Shown piece after piece: positions 22,027 through 26,484 of a stretch of DNA of 26,484 nucleotides. The position numbers were made by a program, and so were the translations under genes. Source of the stretch: a virus; the IMG/VR virus record IMGVR_UViG_3300048672_000154, positions 1-26,484 of that record, one strand, 5' to 3'. A model generated the notes under the pieces. It did no database searches, was not told where the DNA came from, and saw nothing but the letters and a program-made list of their open reading frames with translations. Each line of letters opens with the position of its first letter. The first letter of the stretch is position 1.

Positions 22027-22720
22027 ATAGTTCTAAATCCTTTTTATTTGGTCCCACCATAATTTCACAATTTAATGGAAGCGTGAAATCATAGTTGAAG
22101 TATTCTCTGCACATGGATGGGACTGATTCCACTGCATTCTTTAACATGATACTAATATTATACACGTTTTTGGACGGCGTGTCAACTACTAAGCTATCAT
22201 GGATCGTTTGAATAAAGAAACCCTCTAAGCCAGAAGCAATAAAGTCTTTAAAGAATTTAATTCTGGCTAGCATCACTAACTCTGCCCCAAACCCCTGTAC
22301 GGGGTAGTTCTTAATCTGTGTTAGGGGCCATTTCCATTCACCCCTGTCGTTTCTCTTTGGTATAAAGTTGTAGTATCTTCCTGATGGGATAGTGAGGAAA
22401 GCGTATTCTTTAGCTTCTCGTTCAATTTGTTGATGCCATCTTCCAATGCCTGTGTACTTGGCGTAGAACTCGTCAATAACTGCTTGCCACTGTTTGCGCG
22501 TAAAGCCAACATCCAGGAAGTCACTGTCTTGTACATATCCAAAAGCTGTTGCTCCGTACAAAAGCTTAAAGATGAATCTCTTCGCAGTGACGCGATCAGG
22601 GAGTTTAAATCTCTCCTGATTGAGTGCATGCAAATCAAGTTTTCGTCGTAATTCATCCTTCAATACCTCGTCTTGTGATAACTCTGCTGCTACTACAACC
22701 TCTAGGAAGCCCCTTGACAT
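22004..22720 (-). CDS. DNA polymerase family A, C-terminal fragment (fingers/palm)
   Basis: A 238-residue C-terminal half of a Pol I-type polymerase. LEVVVAAELSQDEVL aligns with the region just after the motif A Asp (E. coli IELRIMAHLSRDKGLL). Motif B is RVTAKRFIFKLLYGAT (R43, K47, Y55) and motif C is TIHDSLVVD (172-180). From ATG 22720 the fragment lacks the catalytic motif A Asp. In the +2 frame just upstream, the DNA reads LINVDVKGL (22707-22733) and matches motif A, but 4 extra bases (22703-22706) put it out of frame. TTG 22736 (AGGAGG 8 bases upstream) would start that frame. It cannot work alone as a polymerase. Confidence 0.8.
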   Translation of the reverse strand: MSRGFLEVVVAAELSQDEVLKDELRRKLDLHALNQERFKLPDRVTAKRFIFKLLYGATAFGYVQDSDFLDVGFTRKQWQAVIDEFYAKYTGIGRWHQQIEREAKEYAFLTIPSGRYYNFIPKRNDRGEWKWPLTQIKNYPVQGFGAELVMLARIKFFKDFIASGLEGFFIQTIHDSLVVDTPSKNVYNISIMLKNAVESVPSMCREYFNYDFTLPLNCEIMVGPNKKDLELYELSSNS

Positions 22721-22737
22721 CGACGTTAATCAGCAAG
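22710..22737 (-). repeat. Motif A segment, copy 2 (after the HNH gene)
   Basis: In coding direction it reads GCTGATTAACGTCGATGTC and continues to GGGG. Translated in the polymerase frame this is LINVDVKG, the motif A core. Copy 1 lies at 23251-23280; 16 of the first 18 bases match. Confidence 0.75.
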
Positions 22738-23250
22738 GGGCAAACCTCCTTCGGAAGCCAGCACCCAGTTAGCAAAAGCAAGTCTCTCTTCACGAGTCGA
22801 GTCCCACTTCATAGCATTAGCTAATTGAGAAATCACTTGTACATTTCCTTTAATATAACCAAGCTCAGGAATAATTCTGTCTAAAGAATACCCAAGACGC
22901 CGATTACTTTTACTAAATGGCCGATTAAACACCGGACATACTTCCGGTAACATTAAATCTTCCTCTGTTAAATCAAAGGGAACTTGTTTCATTACTGCAC
23001 GGGCTTTGGCATGTCTAAGTAGAAAGGCTTTAATATTACTAGGGTCTGCTTTTCGCCTATGATATGAGTCCCTTGCCCATTGCTTCGCCTTTTCTACATA
23101 AGCATCACCACCCTCTTCTTTTAGTTGTTTTGCAGTCTTCCACTTATGCTTATTTTGCTTATAGTAATCATGAACTTTTAATTTGTACTGTATAAGCTTT
23201 TCAAACTCACCTTTACGTTCTAAAGTCTTTATATAAGTTTCTCTTGGCAT
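22726..23250 (-). CDS. HNH-like homing endonuclease candidate in the DNA polymerase locus
   Basis: A 174-residue protein with a basic helical N-terminus, then FDLTEEDLMLPEVCPVFNRPF (92-112), a SLDRIIPELGYIKGN segment (122-136) and VISQLANAMK (139-148). The CPV..., S-L-D-R-I, G-Y-x-x-G-N-V and A-N-x-x-K pattern is typical of mobile phage HNH-like nucleases. It lies exactly between two pieces of the polymerase gene, and the DNA is AT-rich (17 G+C of 60 at 23161-23220, 30 of 60 at 22261-22320 in the polymerase). It begins at ATG 23250 with AGGAGG 3 bases upstream, a short spacing. It is flanked by diverged copies of motif A. It might be encoded in an intron. Confidence 0.75.
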   Translation of the reverse strand: MPRETYIKTLERKGEFEKLIQYKLKVHDYYKQNKHKWKTAKQLKEEGGDAYVEKAKQWARDSYHRRKADPSNIKAFLLRHAKARAVMKQVPFDLTEEDLMLPEVCPVFNRPFSKSNRRLGYSLDRIIPELGYIKGNVQVISQLANAMKWDSTREERLAFANWVLASEGGLPLAD

Positions 23251-23280
23251 AATCCTCCTACATCGCAGTTAATCAGCATC
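23251..23280 (-). repeat. Motif A segment, copy 1 (before the HNH gene)
   Basis: In coding direction it reads GATGCTGATTAACTGCGATG, then TAGGAGGATT. In the polymerase frame this is MLINCDVGGL, another motif A-like core. The same bases give the stop of the 62-residue ORF and the AGGAGG ribosome binding site of the HNH gene. Confidence 0.75.
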
Positions 23281-23457
23281 TTCAATAGTGATAGCAAAGA
23301 GAGTTACTTCAGGTCCCATTATACTATCTGAGAGATACTCACTCTGTTCCTTATTTCTACGTTCCACTGCTTTATCATAATCATAATAAGCAGCAAATGG
23401 ACTAGTATATCCTTCATATGGATAACTGGTTGCCAGCACATAAATTTCTTTAGTCAT
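23269..23457 (-). CDS. Small protein inserted in the polymerase locus, unknown
   Basis: A 62-residue ORF. It starts at ATG 23457, inside the last codons of the polymerase N-terminal fragment (8-base overlap), with GGTGAG upstream. The protein (KEIYVLATSYPYEGYTSPFAAYY, then KAVERRNKEQSEYL, then VTLFAITIEDAD) has a strand-helix-strand pattern like other small phage proteins of unknown function. Its last codons and stop come from the copy 1 motif A repeat. It may be a passenger of the insertion or a separate moron gene. Confidence 0.5.
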   Translation of the reverse strand: MTKEIYVLATSYPYEGYTSPFAAYYDYDKAVERRNKEQSEYLSDSIMGPEVTLFAITIEDAD

Positions 23458-24664
23458 ATCTACTCACCAATAGTTCGTCCACTTCCACCGGAGTATTTTG
23501 GAGATTAGGTCCGCTGGAACTAAGACGCCCAGTAACAGCCACATTTTGATTAAATTGACCGTGTATGTAGTCATTTTCCCAATTCATTTCTTTAGATTTG
23601 TTTGTAATACTTGCAATCATTTCTGAAACTTTAATGAGTTCCGATCTTTCCAGGAGAAGCCTGAGCAAATCACGACTCTCCTTCCTACGACTGGTAAGTT
23701 GTTTGATGGTGGGAGCATCTGTTTGATAAAAACGTACCTTCGCTTCTGGGTCTTTCGCAGTCTTCGCAACTTCAGTACCCTCAAGTGGTACAAACCTAGG
23801 TGTAAACCGTACCAACTCTCGTCTCCAAGAGTTCTTTGTATAGCTCTGTCCCACACGTTCACCAGACTTATACACCGATTCCGTAGGTATTGCCCATTCA
23901 AACTCTATTTCTCCTCCGTAGAGTAGTGCTGACACTTGGTCACCACTATCCCAGTTGAAGTGTACTCCTTGTGGTATTTCGGGAAGATAGGTCTTGAGTG
24001 ATTCTTCGAGTTTCTCAATACTTCCTTCAAGATCACTTTGCCTTTCAGTTGCTTTTTGTTTATTCCACTTGACACCGGCATATTCTGCATGTTGTAGCGC
24101 CTTTAAATCTTCTCCCATAAGGTAAACCAATCGTTTTTGTTTGTCATCCATGATGGATTGCTGATGGCAATACAACGCATAGGTCCCGTCGGTGTCATAA
24201 AGATTGTATTCCTCAAGGATGTCCAGAGGGATGTCTTCGGTGCTAATGCCGCATGCCCAATACTCAGCCACAAGGTCTGGTTTTCTAGGTTCTCCATAGC
24301 TTTCCAATGCCTCGTTTAGCGAAATAAATCTAGCAGTTTGCCCGGAGATAACGAACTCAGCAAGCGCACAATCCCAAATCCGGCAGTCAGCAGGAACCCT
24401 AACACCAACCCGCTGACTCCAATGAAGATCGAACTTGAAACTAAATCCGACCAACTCTGTTGCTGACTCCACATTGTTACGAAGATCAGTAATGAAATCA
24501 GGATCAGAAAAATACCGGAATCTACTAGGATTTCCGACAGGCTTATAGGCGTAGCTGACAAGTTTGTTTCGCGGATCAAATGGATGACCTTTGTTATACG
24601 TGGAAGTTTCAACATCAATAGTGACCTTCAGATTTTTCTCCTGCCTCTGCACGTTTAATAGCAT
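23450..24664 (-). CDS. DNA polymerase family A, N-terminal fragment (exonuclease and thumb)
   Basis: A 404-residue N-terminal piece of a Pol I-type phage polymerase. It has a 3'-5' proofreading domain: ExoI TIDVETS (D17, E19), ExoII FSFKFDLHW (D79) and ExoIII YNLYDTDGTY (Y153, D157). The polymerase part begins later and breaks off after GRLSSSGPNLQNTP (the GRLSSxxPNLQNIP motif, about 379-392) and a short run ending SRYD, then TAA. In intact relatives the motif A Asp follows about 15-30 residues later; here it is missing. ATG 24664 overlaps the phosphoesterase end by 50 bases; nearer rare starts are possible. The break coincides with the insertion of the 62-residue and HNH genes. Confidence 0.8.
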   Translation of the reverse strand: MLLNVQRQEKNLKVTIDVETSTYNKGHPFDPRNKLVSYAYKPVGNPSRFRYFSDPDFITDLRNNVESATELVGFSFKFDLHWSQRVGVRVPADCRIWDCALAEFVISGQTARFISLNEALESYGEPRKPDLVAEYWACGISTEDIPLDILEEYNLYDTDGTYALYCHQQSIMDDKQKRLVYLMGEDLKALQHAEYAGVKWNKQKATERQSDLEGSIEKLEESLKTYLPEIPQGVHFNWDSGDQVSALLYGGEIEFEWAIPTESVYKSGERVGQSYTKNSWRRELVRFTPRFVPLEGTEVAKTAKDPEAKVRFYQTDAPTIKQLTSRRKESRDLLRLLLERSELIKVSEMIASITNKSKEMNWENDYIHGQFNQNVAVTGRLSSSGPNLQNTPVEVDELLVSRYD

Positions 24665-25154
24665 CTTCTAGCAGTAGTGGGGTGTAGTTGTTAGCATCAA
24701 CACCAACATCCCATTGCTTATATTTGTTTTTATAACCCTCAAGAGAATGCCAATGTCCGTGTAGATTGTAGTAGCCTCGTTCCCAAGATGAGAATGGAAA
24801 GTGGCAAAGAACAAACTTTCCCTTTGGTGTTTTTAGTCTGTAGTAGTCATGGCTGTCAACAAAGAATTCTTGCCAGTCTCTATTGAATAGCTGATCACAC
24901 CTACCAATTCGGTCGTGGTTACCAACAATAAGATGCTTTACACCTTTGAGCTGACGCAGAACATCTTTGGTTGGATCAGGCTTACCAAAACTGAAGTCAC
25001 CTAGAAACCATACATGGTCCTCTTCACTAACAACGGTGTTCCAATTTTTAATTAGAACATCATTCATTTGCTCAACAGAACCAAATGGCCTATTACAGAA
25101 TTTAATTACATTGGTGTGAAAGAAATGGGTATCACTCGTAAAGAATGTTTTCAT
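24615..25154 (-). CDS. Calcineurin-like phosphoesterase (COG4186-type)
   Basis: A 179-residue protein with the metallophosphoesterase metal-site set: TSDTHFFH (D8, H10), GDFSFG (52-57), GNHDR (78-82), a CHFPF histidine at 118, and LHGHWHS (131-137). The SDTHFFHTNVIKFCNRPF start resembles the COG4186 group of small predicted phosphohydrolases. Substrate unknown; nucleotide or DNA 3'-end processing is a guess. It is adjacent to the helicase gene (no gap) and overlaps the polymerase start. Confidence 0.8.
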   Translation of the reverse strand: MKTFFTSDTHFFHTNVIKFCNRPFGSVEQMNDVLIKNWNTVVSEEDHVWFLGDFSFGKPDPTKDVLRQLKGVKHLIVGNHDRIGRCDQLFNRDWQEFFVDSHDYYRLKTPKGKFVLCHFPFSSWERGYYNLHGHWHSLEGYKNKYKQWDVGVDANNYTPLLLEDAIKRAEAGEKSEGHY

Positions 25155-26384
25155 TTAATCAAATTTAATGATGTCTTTGTAGCGAGCTATCTGTGGCTCG
25201 ATGATTACTTCAAACCTGCCATGTCGTAGATCAGGGAGGCTATCCTCATCCCCAAACAACTTGTTCTTACTGATATTTAGGTATCGGATGTATTCTTGAT
25301 CTTCGCTGTTTTGTTTTCCAATTCCAATGATAAAGTCTGCTTCAGCTTGCTTAGACGTTTTAGCATTGGCAACGTGTTCCATAGTAAGGTAACGAACTCC
25401 TTCTGCGTGCCCGTCAGCCTGGCATACTCCAATTGCGGCATGACCGCCTTTAGCGAGTTCTCTAGCCCACTGATAGATTGATCCCAGTCTAAGGTCGTCT
25501 CTGTCGTTTGTGAAACCACGGATTTTGTCGATTTGGTCATAGATTACAAGCGACGGTTGAGTTGCCTTGATAACTGCTTCAATGTCATTCTTCGATAGAA
25601 GGGCCTCGTCAAACAGTTGTATCCTGTCTCCAACCTCTGCGTTAAAGCGTTCGCGGTAGACACCACGCTTGGCCGTAAGTTGATCCAGAGTAATTCCAAA
25701 GTAAGCCTGGATAATTCTAACACCTACTTTTTCTCCTTGTTCTTCGTTGTTAAACCATAGTACTGGTCCAGAATGTCCTTGTCCTGCGAATTGAGTTGCC
25801 TCACTAGCGAGGAGCGTCGTTTTTCCAGATTCCGGACGCGCGAATATAAATCCGAAATCTCCCGGTCGAAGCGACCCAATTGACTTGTTAAGGCAGTCGA
25901 GTCGCCATCTAAGTCCTCGGTTTTTGTAGACATGATCTAGAATTTCCTCCAGGTCCAGGCAAACACGCTTGATTGGCAGGGCGCCAGGATGATCGTCCTC
26001 ACCATACCTACTAATTAACGACAGTAATTCATCCCTTGGCAGGATTCCCTGTGCCACTTTAAAAGCCGTCTCAGACAGCTTTAAAGCCTCTCTACGCGTT
26101 TTAATCTGCTGGATGATACCCAGACCCACGTCTGGTGTAATTGAAGCCTCCTGGAGGCTTTTAAGCAGGCTGCCGTAGATTTGTCTGTCAGCATCAGGGT
26201 ATTTGCTATTAAAGGCAATAGCAAACTCGTCCAAGGAAATGTCTTGATTGTGTCTTAGGTGTAGATCATCAAGAGTGTTGTATAAATACGACAGTTCTCT
26301 GTAGTTGGTTTTAATGTATTCACGATCTACATAAGAACTAAAGGATGCGTAGGCATCCTTGTTTAGTAGAATCTTTAATATCAA
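25155..26384 (-). CDS. DnaB/RecA-fold replicative helicase
   Basis: A 409-residue protein with an N-terminal helical domain (1-150) and a RecA-type ATPase core. The P-loop is FARPESGKTTL (181-191), and Walker B is LVIYDQID near 279-286. A GVCQADG motif near 321-327 and a SKNKLFGD segment near 375-382 match DnaB/gp4-type helicases. It would unwind DNA at the fork. No primase domain is visible. TTG 26384 is a conservative start. The frame continues upstream to an ATA at 26405 (IEYNPELLILKIL), with AAGGAT 6 bases before it, so the real start may be this rare ATA. First gene of the leftward operon. Confidence 0.75.
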   Translation of the reverse strand: MILKILLNKDAYASFSSYVDREYIKTNYRELSYLYNTLDDLHLRHNQDISLDEFAIAFNSKYPDADRQIYGSLLKSLQEASITPDVGLGIIQQIKTRREALKLSETAFKVAQGILPRDELLSLISRYGEDDHPGALPIKRVCLDLEEILDHVYKNRGLRWRLDCLNKSIGSLRPGDFGFIFARPESGKTTLLASEATQFAGQGHSGPVLWFNNEEQGEKVGVRIIQAYFGITLDQLTAKRGVYRERFNAEVGDRIQLFDEALLSKNDIEAVIKATQPSLVIYDQIDKIRGFTNDRDDLRLGSIYQWARELAKGGHAAIGVCQADGHAEGVRYLTMEHVANAKTSKQAEADFIIGIGKQNSEDQEYIRYLNISKNKLFGDEDSLPDLRHGRFEVIIEPQIARYKDIIKFD

Positions 26385-26410
26385 TAATTCAGGATTGTAT
26401 TCTATTTTAT

Positions 26411-26416
26411 ATCCTT
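26411..26416 (-). promoter_or_regulatory. Ribosome binding site that points to an ATA start
   Basis: AAGGAT lies in the leader of the helicase gene, 5 to 6 bases before an in-frame ATA (26405-26403). No comparable site precedes the TTG at 26384. This supports an upstream, non-standard start for the helicase. Confidence 0.5.
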
Positions 26417-26432
26417 TATATATTTATATATA

Positions 26433-26457
26433 TATACATATATATGTATACATATAT
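26433..26457. repeat. Overlapping AT-rich palindromes at the early transcription start
   Basis: Two perfect 18-base palindromes overlap here: TATACATATATATGTATA at 26433-26450 and ATATATGTATACATATAT at 26440-26457. They cover the expected transcription start and reach into the -10 hexamer (26456-26461). They could form an operator, or an AT-rich melting element. Simple AT-rich DNA readily makes palindromes, so function is uncertain. Confidence 0.6.
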
Positions 26458-26484
26458 TATATCAGATTTCTTTGGGTTTGTCAA
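26456..26484 (-). promoter_or_regulatory. Consensus sigma70 promoter for the leftward operon
   Basis: Read leftward: TTGACA at 26484-26479, a 17-base spacer, and TATAAT at 26461-26456. Both hexamers match the sigma70 consensus exactly with the ideal spacing, and TG-A before the -10 gives an extended -10 element. Transcription should start near 26449, leaving a leader of about 45-65 bases before the helicase gene. It would drive the replication genes down to the terminator at 14443-14466. Confidence 0.88.

Noticed and set aside
22700-23460. Group I intron in the polymerase gene
   Set aside because: Possible, but I cannot fold or score the RNA here; conserved core elements were not identified by eye, so it is given only as an alternative in the findings.
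23450-24664. Intein in the polymerase
   Set aside because: The N-piece ends in a stop codon and no Cys/Ser N-terminal or His-Asn C-terminal intein junction is visible.
1-26484. Prophage or temperate phage
   Set aside because: No integrase, repressor, attachment site or bacterial flanking genes were found in the window.

Overview
The window looks like about 26.5 kb of a tailed bacteriophage genome of the podovirus (short-tailed) type. The evidence is a P22-like block of head-to-tail and DNA-ejection genes, a phage replication and nucleotide-metabolism operon with a family A DNA polymerase, dense gene packing with many TAATG or ATGA stop/start overlaps, and no rRNA, tRNA or cellular housekeeping genes. 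The host cannot be named from the sequence. No terminase, portal, capsid, endolysin, primase or integrase was recognised here, so those genes, where present, lie outside the window.

Positions 22-14434 are one rightward virion operon. It starts with tail-fibre-like and appendage genes: an unknown beta-rich protein, a GC-rich fibre gene that looks imported, a protein with six 21-residue repeats, and a probable polysaccharide lyase. Next come a membrane-anchored coiled-coil protein and a zinc-ribbon protein. The P22-like order follows: gp4-like adaptor, gp10-like stabiliser, a short fibre or needle candidate, an unknown protein, and three probable ejection proteins ending in a 1468-residue giant. 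A 13-codon ORF with a good ribosome binding site and a bidirectional terminator at 14443-14466 close the operon.

Positions 26484 down to 14470 are one leftward early-type operon. Its promoter at the right edge matches the sigma70 consensus at both hexamers. In transcription order it carries a DnaB/RecA-fold helicase, a phosphoesterase, DNA polymerase (split), an OB-fold ssDNA-binding protein candidate, a small unknown protein, a dCMP-deaminase-like enzyme, a 5'-3' exonuclease, a PD-(D/E)XK nuclease, small proteins, a second phosphoesterase, a small membrane protein, a DUF5664 protein, a MazG pyrophosphohydrolase, more small proteins, a class II (B12-dependent) ribonucleotide reductase, an endonuclease VII-type HNH protein, and an HslV/proteasome-like peptidase. 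Together these would supply dNTPs, replicate the genome and process recombination intermediates.

The most interesting signal is a pair of endonuclease insertions into catalytic sites of two DNA-synthesis enzymes. One HNH-type gene sits in motif A of the DNA polymerase. A different HNH gene sits at the cysteine-bearing C-terminal tail of the ribonucleotide reductase. At both sites the target coding segment occurs twice, once on each side of the endonuclease gene, in diverged form. At both sites the Gly-Gly codons of the upstream copy also form the Shine-Dalgarno sequence of the endonuclease. The polymerase is left in two pieces, with the motif A aspartate out of frame with the C-terminal piece, so splicing, recoding, pseudogenisation or sequence error needs to be considered.
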